A DNA stretch of 64,000 bases from Yarrowia lipolytica. Its lineage: Eukaryota; Ascomycota; Dipodascomycetes; Dipodascales. Made by a program: the position numbers and the translations under genes. The stretch covers positions 1,240,001 through 1,304,000 of the forward strand of contig NC_090774.1 of the NCBI RefSeq assembly GCF_001761485.1, given 5' to 3'. Within the stretch, counting starts at the first letter, position 1. Each line of letters begins with the position of its first letter. Shown here piece by piece: positions 1-9,607 of this stretch. The notes beneath the pieces are model-generated. The model searched no databases. It saw nothing but the letters and a program-made list of their open reading frames with translations, and had not been told where the DNA came from.

Positions 1-232
1 AAAGTAGCACAGACACAAAAAGTGGACCTTAAAAGACATCCAAGCCCTAATACCCCAAGCATCTGCTTCTACTCGGTCTACTCCCTGGGTTGTATGGTTG
101 CCACCAGACCTGCCTGGGTTACCCTACCCGATGTGAAGCTTGTCCTTCTTCACCTGCAGCGTACTTACTCAGCACTCACTGGTTTGAACTGTACACACAC
201 CACATCACCACCCTCCAACCGTCTGTTTCAGC

Positions 233-2038
233 ATGAATAACAGCGTGGAGGAGTTTTTGGCGCAGACGCAGCGCGGGCTGGACACGCAACAGCCGCCGCG
301 ACCTCGTTCCCACGACTCGCGCGACACCGAACGAGATGTCCGAGATCGAGAACGAGAGCGGGACCGGGACTTCAGAGACCGAGACCGTGAGCGAGACCGC
401 GAGCGGGACCGGTACCGTAACCAGCGGTGGCGTCGACGGGACGACTCGGTGGACCGTGAGCGGGAGCGAGAACGACACAGAGATCGAGATTATCGAGATC
501 GCGGCGATCGAGGAGATCGAAGGGACAGATACAGCAGAGATGGAGGTAGAGACCGACGGGACCGACGGGACGACGATCGCACACGTGACAGACCACGTGA
601 TCGAGACAGAGACAGAGACAGAGACAGAGACAGAGACAGAGACAGAGATAGGGATAGGGATAGGGATAGGGATAGAGACAGAGGAGACAGAGAACGGGCA
701 CGTGACCGAACCCGCGAACGAGATCGAGACGTTTCGATCGACGATAGCGTGGTGCCTCTCGACGAGCGTCCATTGTCTGCTCCCACGGGCTGGGATGTCA
801 AGGCTCGAGGATATGAGCGGGTCAGTTCTGAGCTGGCCAAACGATCGGGTCTGTTTCCGTTACCGGGACGTCCCACCCAAGTCAACTATAATGTGTTGAG
901 GGGACTGGTGGAAGGTCTGCCTGATCAGCCCACGGACCACGAGACGGCAGCAATGATGCCTCTGGTGGACACGGGACCCATCAACAACGGTAAGGGATCT
1001 GTTCGACCTGAGTTTTCACGGGTGGCGCGAAGACTGATTCTGAGTGGTATTCCTGCCGATCAGATCGACACGGTGGCCATCAAGAGCTTCTTCACAGACT
1101 TCATCGAGGGTCTGGAGCTGCAGGGATCCAAGGAACGGATTGTGGACGGAGTTTACAAGCATCCTCGTCTCCCCGAGGTGTTAGTGGAGTTCTTTTCTGC
1201 GGAAATGGCAACCTTAGCCCTGGCTCTGTCTGGTCTAGGTATCAATTACTCGGGACCCCCCATTAGTATACGACGACCGTCCAACTACATTTGTCCTACG
1301 CCAGAGAGAAGCGAAGTTTCAAGAAGATCGCTGGACGAGGAGAAGGAGGTGGCTTCTGTGGTGGAGGACTCCAACACGAAAATCATTGTGTGGGATATTC
1401 CGTTCAACGTAGAAGAGGACCAGGTGCGACAGCTGACAGCATCGTTCGGTGAGCTTTCTGCATTCCAGCTCATTCGACAGCTGCCGTCTCGGGAGTCGGC
1501 GGGCATTGCTCTGGTGGACTACAAGGACCCCGAGGTGGTCAAGGACGCCGTTTCAGGGCTGTCAGGACAGGTGATTGGTGGAAAGAACCTCAAGGTAATG
1601 CTAGCATGTGAAGGACCCACGCAGTTGTCGTGTTCGTCCAACAACGGGTTGAAGGGAATTGTGACGGTCATGAATGACGTCAAGAGCCGGCCGGAGTCGT
1701 CGGTCATTGTTCTGTTCAACCTGGTGACTCTGGACGAGCTGCTGGATGATGTGGCCTACAGAGAAATCACCGAGCAGGTCGAGTCCGAGTGTCTCAAATA
1801 TGGAGGAGGAGAAGAGGTCCAAATCAAGATCCCACGACCTGACCCCGAGGCCATGAAGGCGTCGTATCGACGGCTAATCTTTGAGACTCGTCCAGGTGTG
1901 GGAAAGGTTTACGTCAAGTTTGCCAGTGTGGAAACGAGTCGAGTGGCGATGCAGAAGTTGACGGGCCTGCGGTTTAGCAGGAGAAGTGTCATTGCGAGTT
2001 ATTACTCGGAGGAGTGTTTTGACATGAATGTGTTTTAG
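233..2038 (+). CDS. U2AF65: U2AF large subunit (U2AF65/Mud2-type splicing factor)
   Basis: Nuclear pre-mRNA splicing factor that binds the region near the 3' splice site and helps recruit U2 snRNP. The 601-residue protein has an Arg/Asp/Glu-rich N-terminal tail (about 30-165) with an almost pure RD dipeptide run, in place of the RS domain of animal U2AF65. A tryptophan-containing segment around W187 (GWDVKARGYERV) resembles the U2AF35-binding ligand motif of human U2AF65. Two RRM domains follow (about 266-348 and 383-457). The last about 100 residues form a UHM-like third RRM with the Arg-x-Phe type loop (GLRFSRRSV). Domain order and length fit the family. The ATG at 233 is the first that opens the frame. 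In Yarrowia the branch point lies almost on the 3' AG, so the protein may contact a very compressed site; that is inference. The repeat-coded tail gives long shadow frames on both strands. Confidence 0.9.
   Translation: MNNSVEEFLAQTQRGLDTQQPPRPRSHDSRDTERDVRDRERERDRDFRDRDRERDRERDRYRNQRWRRRDDSVDRERERERHRDRDYRDRGDRGDRRDRYSRDGGRDRRDRRDDDRTRDRPRDRDRDRDRDRDRDRDRDRDRDRDRDRDRGDRERARDRTRERDRDVSIDDSVVPLDERPLSAPTGWDVKARGYERVSSELAKRSGLFPLPGRPTQVNYNVLRGLVEGLPDQPTDHETAAMMPLVDTGPINNGKGSVRPEFSRVARRLILSGIPADQIDTVAIKSFFTDFIEGLELQGSKERIVDGVYKHPRLPEVLVEFFSAEMATLALALSGLGINYSGPPISIRRPSNYICPTPERSEVSRRSLDEEKEVASVVEDSNTKIIVWDIPFNVEEDQVRQLTASFGELSAFQLIRQLPSRESAGIALVDYKDPEVVKDAVSGLSGQVIGGKNLKVMLACEGPTQLSCSSNNGLKGIVTVMNDVKSRPESSVIVLFNLVTLDELLDDVAYREITEQVESECLKYGGGEEVQIKIPRPDPEAMKASYRRLIFETRPGVGKVYVKFASVETSRVAMQKLTGLRFSRRSVIASYYSEECFDMNVF
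598..680 (+). repeat. Hexanucleotide microsatellite coding the RD run
   Basis: AGAGAC is repeated in tandem and passes into about four GGGATA-type units, all in the U2AF frame and all coding Arg-Asp. A repeat of six bases changes length without breaking the frame, so the tail length may vary between strains. Confidence 0.85.
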
Positions 2039-2359
2039 ATAGTTGAGCGCAACGGAGAGACACTTGTTCCAGGACTCTCAATCGGAGCAGTGGAGTGCGA
2101 ACGAGCTAGACATTGTGACGCTCTCTACTCTGATATGAAGGTTCATCTATCATTATTGTGTTTGTCATCATGGATTTTGGCTGGATTGGATATAATGATA
2201 CCGAGTTTCCTTCGGGGTTATAGGTCTTTACATTAATTGTACATTTGAATAGTTGGATTTTTGTATAAGGGTATGAGCAGCAAGAAAGCAATTTGTAGAA
2301 AAATGAGTAGGAAGAGCGCGATTTTCACATTGTCGCAGTTCTGAACACTCGTGGAATGT

Positions 2360-2665
2360 CAAACAAATAATTAAAAAATAAAATAAAAACAAATAAAAAT
2401 AAAAATAAAAATAAATCTTAGATTATTGTGTTTTTTATTTAATTTTTTTTATTATAACATTAATACATTAAACTCTATATTTAATAAGACAAGTACTTGT
2501 ACTGTAGGTAAACCGCTGAATGTGATCGACGGATTAACTCTGACCCAGCTCTCTCTTAAAATAATGCGATTAAAAAATAAAAATGAAAATAAATAAATAA
2601 ATAAAGATCAATAAATTAAGATAAATAAAATAAAGATCAATAAATAAAGATAAATAAATAAAAAG
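2360..2665. repeat. AT-rich low-complexity DNA
   Basis: Runs of AATAAA, AAATAAAT and poly-T in about 300 bp directly 3' of U2AF. Probably 3'-end formation signals plus simple-sequence drift. An AT-rich stretch like this could also ease unwinding at a replication origin, but nothing here shows origin activity. Confidence 0.7.
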
Positions 2666-2856
2666 ACGTACACATAGAATTCCACACGTTGAACATGAAC
2701 CACGAGAGAAACGTTGCTCGTTCTATGGTACAGATACTCCATGGTCCACCAAACTCTCAGACTCGTATCGAGGCATAAAGTTGAGGGCCGAGTCAGAGAT
2801 GCAACGTCTCCCCCACCATCAAACTCAGCCCACAGACATGACCCTACTCCCTCACG

Positions 2857-3025
2857 CTAGGTTAGCAAGGTGGTTGAAAAAAGCGACCACGTTCAGATAT
2901 CACATCACGATTGTTTTCTTTTGTCGTTGAGTATCCCCATGTTCTTTGTAGGTTGGCTCTTCCTAATACCATAATGTTTTTCATCATTGGTTGTGCGGAT
3001 CGGGTCTTTCTCCAGGTGTACTTAC
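2857..3025 (-). other. Candidate intron of an unrecognised transcript
   Basis: On the minus strand GTAAGT (3025-3020) is followed 169 bp later by GCTAACCTAG ending at 2857. That is the compact branch-point/3' splice form also seen in ELF1 and COX6 of this window. A TATATAAAG word lies 43 bp upstream on the same strand (3076-3068). Downstream frames are short (the longest I find is about 43 codons, starting near 2744). It could be a spliced non-coding RNA, a tiny gene, or chance. Confidence 0.3.
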
Positions 3026-3552
3026 CGTTAGTTTGGGGTTCACAGAATCCAAACAGCGTACCACCCGCTTTATATACCCTGACTTTCGGGGCAACTGGCG
3101 CTTCTGTTTTTAGCCACCGATCGCAATGGCGCTTTCTATTGGACCGCCCTCGACTTGCACTGCACCGCACCACATGGCACCAAACTCTGAAACCATGCTG
3201 GAGGTGGATATTTGGGGCTGGGAGCGGCGTTTGGAGACCGTGAGGTTGCCTGAAACGACACCGAGGGTCCGCCGGTCGTTTTTCGCCGTCTTCTGGACCC
3301 CCAAATGCCCCCAGGTCTACCCCGGATCATTTTACTTCTCACACGCCCCCTTTGCTTTCATCATGTTGATGCACGCAAATATAGTGTTTGGAAGGAAAGA
3401 AGAAAAAAAAAAAGGAAGAAAAAAACCGGAAAAACCAATAAAAAATGGGAAAAAATGGAAAACTTGCAGACTGGAATTTACGTCGATGAGATGCGAGAAC
3501 CCAAGAATCAGTTTGGTAGTCAACAGAGAGCATTTCAGGTGGGTTGTGAAGA

Positions 3553-3590
3553 CGTGAATATACGAAGATACGAAGATACGAAGATACGAA
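3553..3590 (+). repeat. 8-bp tandem repeat (TACGAAGA)
   Basis: About 4.5 head-to-tail copies of TACGAAGA, ending where the last unit changes to TACGACCT. No function is evident. Confidence 0.8.
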
Positions 3591-4011
3591 GATACGACCT
3601 CAGATCACGTCCATCTCACTCATTGCCTGAACGACTGGTACATTCAACGATTGTCAGGTGTTTCGTCACAGGCAGGGTAACTACAGAGAAGTGTATGCTA
3701 CAGTACTTGTAGTAGGGTTGGATGAATCCATGAGAACGAGGACTGCATCAGAGATACTGGTGGTGCTAATACTCCACCTTCCGATCATGTCCAGTAAACG
3801 CGTTGTAGCTAAGTCAAGTCATGAAGCATTTCTTGTATATCATAAATAGGTATGCACGGCGAGCTCTGGGCACAATACCGTGGTTGTATGTGCAGTGTGG
3901 GTCGTTTCAGTCAACGTCCTACTTGTAGGTGGTAAAATACCTTGCTGTGACCACTTCTTGTCTCTCGCTTCTGGCGACTTGTCTCTTGGTTCTTGTCGCT
4001 CTCGTCTCGCC

Positions 4012-5247
4012 TTAAATGGTCTTGACCTCCTCATATATCGCCTCGTCATATGGATGCCTCACCAACAAATCATACAAGTCCTCGGGCAACTTGGCAACGA
4101 AACTCATGCCCAGCTTGATAATCTCCTGGGCTCGCAATGGAGGCAGGGACCGCAGAAGAGACATGGGCGACTTGCTCTCCAGCAGCTTGTCTCGCATGAG
4201 ATTGACCTGCGCAATCACAAACAACACGTTCATGTGAACCCCGTAGGCAAACAGGAAATCCCACAGCACGACCACCTCAGACAGCGGCGGAGTGCAAGCA
4301 GATAGCGTGAGCACCGATGCAAACGCGTACAACTCGGCCTTGAGCATCTTGGAGTTGAGGTACTTGTAAAGAGTTGGGTCAATGATCTCCAGACACTTGT
4401 CGATGAGGGCCAGAGCAGAATGCACTCCCTCCAGAGTGGGTTTTACGTAGAGAGGGCAGTCCCGAGACAACATGACGTCCAGCAGATTGAATGCCATTGC
4501 CTCACTTTTGCAGACGTACAGGAACGGGGCTGCGAGGACGTTCATACCTTGAACGTACTGATCTCGGTGTGATTTTTGCAGGTGGTCAATGCCCTCTTCC
4601 AGACTCGCCTTTTGCTCGCGCATTTCATTTTTCCATGCGTATGAGTTGAGAACTCGGATGAGCGCGTCTTCCGGCACCTTTTGCTTGAACACCGTGTCTG
4701 TGGCCATTGTCCTGAACGTGTCGTTTCGGATCTTGCCGTACATGGGCGAAGGGCCCAGCTTGATGAGTCTGATGTAGTCTTCAGCACGGGTGGGAGGCAC
4801 CTGGAGCAAAACAGACCACACTGTTGCTCGGTAGGTGCATTCTGCCTGGTCGTTGGCCTTCAACCCCTCCACCAGAACGAGATATCGCAACTGTCCAAGT
4901 GAGCTCTTGAGAATGATGGGAGTCTTTGATAGGAAGTTTTCGATTGTATCTTTTCGGCGCGAGCGCGGTTTGGTCGGCGATTTGCGCTCGCTGAACGAAG
5001 ATATGCTGGACGTTTTGCGCAGGTCGCGTTCCAGCTTCTCCAAACTGTCTCTTCGTGACATGTGTGAGCTGCTTTTGTTTGGGGTGCGTCGGAGGTGGAG
5101 ATTTGGGCCACGAAGCTGGTTGTTTGAAGTGGGAAATTGGGGATCGGCGACCTGGTAGTCGGTGACTTTGATGGGATCGCTTTCAGGAGACACGAAGGCT
5201 GAACTGGATGGGGTTGCGGGTGCACTGGAAACATCACCAGTCGCCAT
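4012..5247 (-). CDS. BUB2: BUB2-type TBC-domain GTPase-activating protein
   Basis: Subunit of the two-part GAP (with Bfa1/Byr4) that keeps the Tem1/Spg1 GTPase inactive at spindle poles until the spindle is correctly placed, restraining mitotic exit or septation. The 411-residue reading begins at the ATG at 5247; no in-frame ATG precedes it closely. The TBC domain covers about 120-370. The arginine finger motif is seen as IRNDTFR (R179) and the glutamine finger as YVQG (Q233). The stretch CTPPLSEVVVLWDFLFAYG is close to Saccharomyces Bub2. The first about 115 residues are an extra, low-complexity, Ser/Thr-Pro and Arg/Lys-rich tail absent from the 306-residue Saccharomyces protein, a plausible site for kinase control (inference). 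BUB2 identity is favoured over other TBC GAPs because of length and the C-terminal half. Confidence 0.85.
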   Translation of the reverse strand: MATGDVSSAPATPSSSAFVSPESDPIKVTDYQVADPQFPTSNNQLRGPNLHLRRTPNKSSSHMSRRDSLEKLERDLRKTSSISSFSERKSPTKPRSRRKDTIENFLSKTPIILKSSLGQLRYLVLVEGLKANDQAECTYRATVWSVLLQVPPTRAEDYIRLIKLGPSPMYGKIRNDTFRTMATDTVFKQKVPEDALIRVLNSYAWKNEMREQKASLEEGIDHLQKSHRDQYVQGMNVLAAPFLYVCKSEAMAFNLLDVMLSRDCPLYVKPTLEGVHSALALIDKCLEIIDPTLYKYLNSKMLKAELYAFASVLTLSACTPPLSEVVVLWDFLFAYGVHMNVLFVIAQVNLMRDKLLESKSPMSLLRSLPPLRAQEIIKLGMSFVAKLPEDLYDLLVRHPYDEAIYEEVKTI

Positions 5248-5762
5248 GTTTACAAGTAGTGCATGTGCATGAATCTTAATCTCTGGAGTGTCGATAGGGG
5301 TTGAGGAGGCCGCTGGGGGCCGGAAAAGTTGATCGATTGGCGCCAGATTCGAAAACGAGTATGGATGGACCTTCTGGGGCCGCATTTTCAAGTTTCAGAC
5401 CGGTGCACGGTCGCCGGCGGATGCTGTGTGCTGTTGTGCAGAGACTTTTTAGTAGTGTAAACACTCCAATGGAAGAGTATGAGCAAAGCACTGTGAGAAC
5501 CAACTGGTGCGTACGATAGCGTGGAATAATATAATGCCGGAGCTCGGGAAATATGGCTTTGACTTGATTGCTGGACCCACCAACAAAATGAGCTACAGGT
5601 ACAGTACAAGTACAGACAAGTGTCGCTGGTCTCACCAAAAAGTCAGTCATAATCACATAATACATTATCGTAGGCTCGTCTAGTCACCTCTAATAGTTCT
5701 ACGTACAGCTGCGGCTGTATTGTTTGGATCAAGGGAATGACCCCAAACTCATGGGCCAACAT
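5248..5762. other. BUB2 upstream region
   Basis: 515 bp between the BUB2 start and the 3' end of the V-ATPase gene, both on the minus strand. It must carry the BUB2 promoter and the VPH1 terminator. A GTACAAGTAC palindrome lies at 5604-5613. No further gene seen. Confidence 0.5.
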
Positions 5763-8240
5763 CTACTGCTGGTCCTTGAAGTTGAACGGAGCATAGGCGT
5801 ACCCCTCTCCCTCGAAAAACTTGGACATGGCCTCAACCCAGTGCAATCTGAGGGAATGAAGCATAGCAGATGTTCCTTCCATCATCACCAGAATGACCAC
5901 CGTCAGAACAAACCACATGGCAAACATGATCACAACCATGGCTACACCGGCGGGTCCCGTGGGTCCAAAGGCGCCCTGGATAGTCATGTCCCAAAGCACA
6001 GTAGACAGCTGGGCATGAGCCAGAGACAGAGCCCATAGACGCAGGTAGGAAGCGGTATGCGACACACAGTTGAGGCAGAACTCAATGGTATGAATCACCT
6101 GGTGGATCATCACCTCTCCAAACTCAAACTGCTCGTGTCCCTCACCTTCCTCTTCAAACTCCTCAATGGTCATATCGAACGAGTCTGCGTCGTCGTCAGT
6201 GTCACCAATATGGTAGGCATTGGGCTGTCGAATGGCGTCATATTGTGTCTGCTTATGCTGTCGTCGCAGGTAGAGCGGCTTGAGAAGGAGCAGCCACGGA
6301 ACACAGACAAGCGCAATAAGCACCAGAATGATCTGCACAAACTTTTGGCCGGGATACAGAGGAGCATCGATGGTGCCTGGGCTCAAAAACATGTTGATGA
6401 GCATGTTCAGCAGACCAGGAGGGGTCTTATCCTTGGCAATCCAGTCTACGCACCACTTGTACACAATGGTGAGCGAAAGGTAACCGAAGATGGATTGCAT
6501 GAACAGCAAGCCAGGTACAAAATTGCCCCAAATATCAATCTGCGAGTTGAAGAACTTGTAGTTGAGGAAAGAGAAGAAGAAGGAGTAGCTCATGTGGGTG
6601 AAACCCATGAGAATCGACAGCTTCATCTTGTACGAGTTTGTGAACAGCAGGTTGTTGTCTGTTCCATGCCATGCGGGATCCAGGCCAAAGGGGTAGACTC
6701 CCGTTTGGTGGGCTGTGATACGCTCTTTTTCCTCCCAGCTCTCAGGCCAGGCCCATCCCGATCTGAACAGTGTCATACTCTTGGAAAAGATATCGTTGTA
6801 CATGAGACCTGTGTAGAGCGAGAAGATGCCCATCAGTAGCACAATGTATCTGCCCGAGAAGGCCATGTCGAAGATTTCGTCTCGGTTTCGCATCTTGAGA
6901 ATGCTCTTTTCCTTGAGCACCATGACGAGTCCTGCCAGGGCCAGAATAACACCATGACCCAAATCACCAAACATGATAGCAAACATGAATGGAAAAGTGA
7001 CAACAGTCGCCAAACCAGGGTTGATTTCCTGGTACGACGCAATACCGTACGCGTCGACAATGAGCTGGAAAGCCGCCGTGAATTTGTTGGTTCTGTGGAA
7101 TGTTGGTGGAGTCTTTGACGTTTTGATTTCGTTGAGAATCGAATTGATGGCCACTCCGGACGACAGAGTCACATCGCGGAGCACCTCCTGGACGGCTCTA
7201 AAGTCCGCCTTGGGGATCCATCCCTCGGCGATCAGACATCGACGGGTCTGGTCGTAGTTGAACATGTTGAGAGTGTGGTAGATGGCCTTTTCTTTGTTGG
7301 CCAGAACCTCCCAGTGGGGCAGAGTATTGGCAGCGAGAGCCAGCTCGGTCATGAGCGCATTGTTAGTGGATCCTAGGACGTTGTCCACGTCCGCAAGCTT
7401 GATGTTTAGCTCTTCTACCTGTTCTCGTCGTGTATCAAAGTCCTCCGAGACAGGGTACAGAGTGGCGTCCAGGGTGAGGGCGATTCGCTTGATTTTCGCC
7501 AGCAGCGACTCTCCGTGTCCAAAGACAATGAACACGTCCTTTCTAACGCCCGCCAGCGGCTTTTCGATCGCCTGGTGTCGAAAATACAGGTTTCCACGCA
7601 GAGATCGCCACAGGATCCGCTCGAAAATGGCGGTTTTGGTCGAGGGGATGACTCCGGTGACAAACGAGAGCCCCGCCACCGAGTTCCAGGTGACTGTTGC
7701 GGCCTCCACGTCTGGCTGAGGGTCGTCCAGGTCGTACAACAGGCCCGCTCGGTCGCCCTCTAGAGACGCTCGAATTTCGTGTCTGTTTTCTCTGGCGTCT
7801 GCAAAGAAGATGCCTGCCGTCTGGACCATTTCTCGACGTTCCAGAATCAGCGCACGCTTGTCAACCAGCTCATTCCAGGTTGTGTCCAGGTGTCCCACGC
7901 GCTCCTCCAAAGCCCCGACCTGGTGACACATGTTGTCCACCTCGTCCAGAGTCGGAGCCGCCACTCCCTCGGGCTGCTCATCGATTGCCACGCCATGCTT
8001 GTCGATATGCGCCCGCAGGCCGCGCAATTGGCGCTCCACGCCGTCCACGCGGCGAATTTCCTTGATGAAGGACCGCTGAAAAACGTTGACCGAGGTGTTG
8101 AGGTCTCTGAACATGACCACGCCCAACTCTCCTAGAGCCGCAACCACGTCTCGGCCGATTTCACTGGCCACGTACAATTGGACCAGCGACATTTCAGCCG
8201 ACCGAAATATCGCCTCACGTTCCATCGCAGCTGTTTCCAT
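5763..8240 (-). CDS. VPH1: V-type H+-ATPase subunit a (Vo sector)
   Basis: Membrane subunit of the proton-pumping V-ATPase that forms the proton half-channels next to the c-ring; in fungi it acts on the vacuole (Vph1) or Golgi/endosome (Stv1). The 825-residue reading starts at the ATG at 8240 ([23 protein letters not shown]), matching the conserved N-terminus; a second ATG lies five codons on. The N-terminal about 400 residues are the cytosolic arm with coiled-coil segments; the rest has about eight membrane segments. The essential arginine of the proton path is R734 in [15 protein letters not shown], almost the same number as in Saccharomyces Vph1. I see only one subunit-a gene here, so Vph1 versus Stv1 type cannot be settled from this window; length fits Vph1. 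It is divergent from STB6 across a 1.37-kb shared upstream region. Confidence 0.95.
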   Translation of the reverse strand: METAAMEREAIFRSAEMSLVQLYVASEIGRDVVAALGELGVVMFRDLNTSVNVFQRSFIKEIRRVDGVERQLRGLRAHIDKHGVAIDEQPEGVAAPTLDEVDNMCHQVGALEERVGHLDTTWNELVDKRALILERREMVQTAGIFFADARENRHEIRASLEGDRAGLLYDLDDPQPDVEAATVTWNSVAGLSFVTGVIPSTKTAIFERILWRSLRGNLYFRHQAIEKPLAGVRKDVFIVFGHGESLLAKIKRIALTLDATLYPVSEDFDTRREQVEELNIKLADVDNVLGSTNNALMTELALAANTLPHWEVLANKEKAIYHTLNMFNYDQTRRCLIAEGWIPKADFRAVQEVLRDVTLSSGVAINSILNEIKTSKTPPTFHRTNKFTAAFQLIVDAYGIASYQEINPGLATVVTFPFMFAIMFGDLGHGVILALAGLVMVLKEKSILKMRNRDEIFDMAFSGRYIVLLMGIFSLYTGLMYNDIFSKSMTLFRSGWAWPESWEEKERITAHQTGVYPFGLDPAWHGTDNNLLFTNSYKMKLSILMGFTHMSYSFFFSFLNYKFFNSQIDIWGNFVPGLLFMQSIFGYLSLTIVYKWCVDWIAKDKTPPGLLNMLINMFLSPGTIDAPLYPGQKFVQIILVLIALVCVPWLLLLKPLYLRRQHKQTQYDAIRQPNAYHIGDTDDDADSFDMTIEEFEEEGEGHEQFEFGEVMIHQVIHTIEFCLNCVSHTASYLRLWALSLAHAQLSTVLWDMTIQGAFGPTGPAGVAMVVIMFAMWFVLTVVILVMMEGTSAMLHSLRLHWVEAMSKFFEGEGYAYAPFNFKDQQ

Positions 8241-9607
8241 GATGGCGGTATGAGTAGATGACGAGAGGATGATATGCCACTTGTCAACCTTAACATTACT
8301 AAGTGGCAGAGGTCTGGCTGCATGGACGACCGACTGCAAGAGACCAAAGATGCAACAGGGAGGAGTCCCAGGGTGGTACAAATGTTGGTGACGACCGTGC
8401 TACAGCCTAGTCACATGATCTCATTGGCTTATTAATACCCTTTGCTTTCGTTGCACCTTCAAAACCCCGCATTTTTCACCACCACCAACTTTTCACCGCT
8501 TCTTGGCACTACGTGTACAATCTTACTCTAGGGTCGGCTCCGCGGCTTATCAGATTCTTTCCGATAAGCTCTGGGATGCAGCTTGGGGTCATCTTGTGTA
8601 GCTGGAGCGAATGGTGTCCGTTTTCGAGACTTTTTTTGCTTCCATTTCCGCCCATTTCGCGCAACTCGTGAATCATATAGGGCCCTTACTTTTGATGCAA
8701 TCTTACAACAGTACGATACGACTGTCGGCGTATTTTAATGTTAAAAATTCAGTATGAAATGAAGAAGAAAAAAAAAGAAAAAAAACTGGATAAAAAACTG
8801 GATAAAAAAGGAAAAAAGAAAATGTTGGATGATACTTATATCTAGACGGGAAGTGATCAGAGGAGACAGGAAAATGTATCGTCGGAATCCCCGAGACTGG
8901 GAGAATCGATTTCCGTTGTCATATTTCAGATGCGACGGAAACTGCGCCGTTCAGCTCCTGTTCTTCTCTCAAATTGCAACTCCCAACAGAACTGTAAAGC
9001 TGCGAGAAAAAACCGTAGTGCAATGGAAGTAGTTATGTTGCAAAGTACAGTTTGTAGGCGGTTTGGGTGGCGGGTGCTGGTGGCAACTGTATGTGTGGAT
9101 ATGAGTATGAGCAATAGTTTTTGGGGATGGTATTTTTTTGCACGTTGCACGTGACTACTTGTAGTTAGTAAGTAAACCAGATTTCTGTTTCACCTCAATT
9201 TGTTCAACAATTGACTCTCAGCGTCAGTTTTGAAACACGTGATTTCCCCACAGACGATATTACGTCATCACACAGCCCGCACTAATTATAGGTGCCTTCT
9301 GCACGATATACAGTCCCACACCAGGCAGCATCAAACAGACGCGGACAGGAGGGATTTGCCCGGAATTAAGTCGCACAGACAACTCAAGCCGATATTCCAG
9401 CTCACTGTCTTACCCAGCCTTCCCAAAGTAGGTTCTACGACAGGGCCCAAACCGGGAGACTCCCACAACAGACTCTCACAACAGACTCTCACATCAGACT
9501 CAACCAGACGCTTAAAAAACGAGCACAGCCTCGACTGGTGACTTTGGGGACGTCTTTTTATTGACCCATTTCGCAACTGGAGTCGATTTATTGCTTTTCC
9601 GACAAAA
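8241..9607. other. Divergent promoter region VPH1/STB6
   Basis: 1.37 kb with no credible gene. Holds an inverted pair of GATAAG words (8545-8569), an A-rich tract with GG interruptions (8761-8822), two CACGTG boxes (near 9148 and 9236) and one TACTTGTA word (9156-9163). Short frames at 8.83-9.15 kb and 9.23-9.54 kb overlap on both strands and are unlikely to be coding. Confidence 0.5.
8545..8569. promoter_or_regulatory. Inverted GATAAG pair
   Basis: GCTTATC and GATAAGC form a 7-bp inverted repeat separated by 11 bp, so two GATA-factor core sites (GATAAG) face opposite ways. It lies 305 bp upstream of the VPH1 start and about 1 kb upstream of STB6. GATA binding is established for this core in fungi; use here is inferred. 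Confidence 0.4.

Larger units (their letters stand above)
2039..4011. other. Intergenic region between convergent U2AF and BUB2
   Basis: Nearly 2 kb without a convincing protein gene. It holds an AT-rich low-complexity stretch (2360-2665, mostly AAATA/AAATAAAT units), a perfect palindrome ACAAGTACTTGT at 2489-2500, a possible minus-strand intron (3025-2857), an A-rich tract (3390-3462) and an 8-bp tandem repeat (3553-3590). Reading frames on both strands around 2.86-3.7 kb overlap one another and look accidental. Confidence 0.6.

Noticed and set aside
336-899. Long frames on both strands inside U2AF (336-899 +, 372-773 -, 490-885 -)
   Set aside because: They are produced by the AGAGAC/AGGGAT repeat (poly-ETET, poly-CLCL, poly-SLSL) and lack any domain; the U2AF frame explains the DNA.
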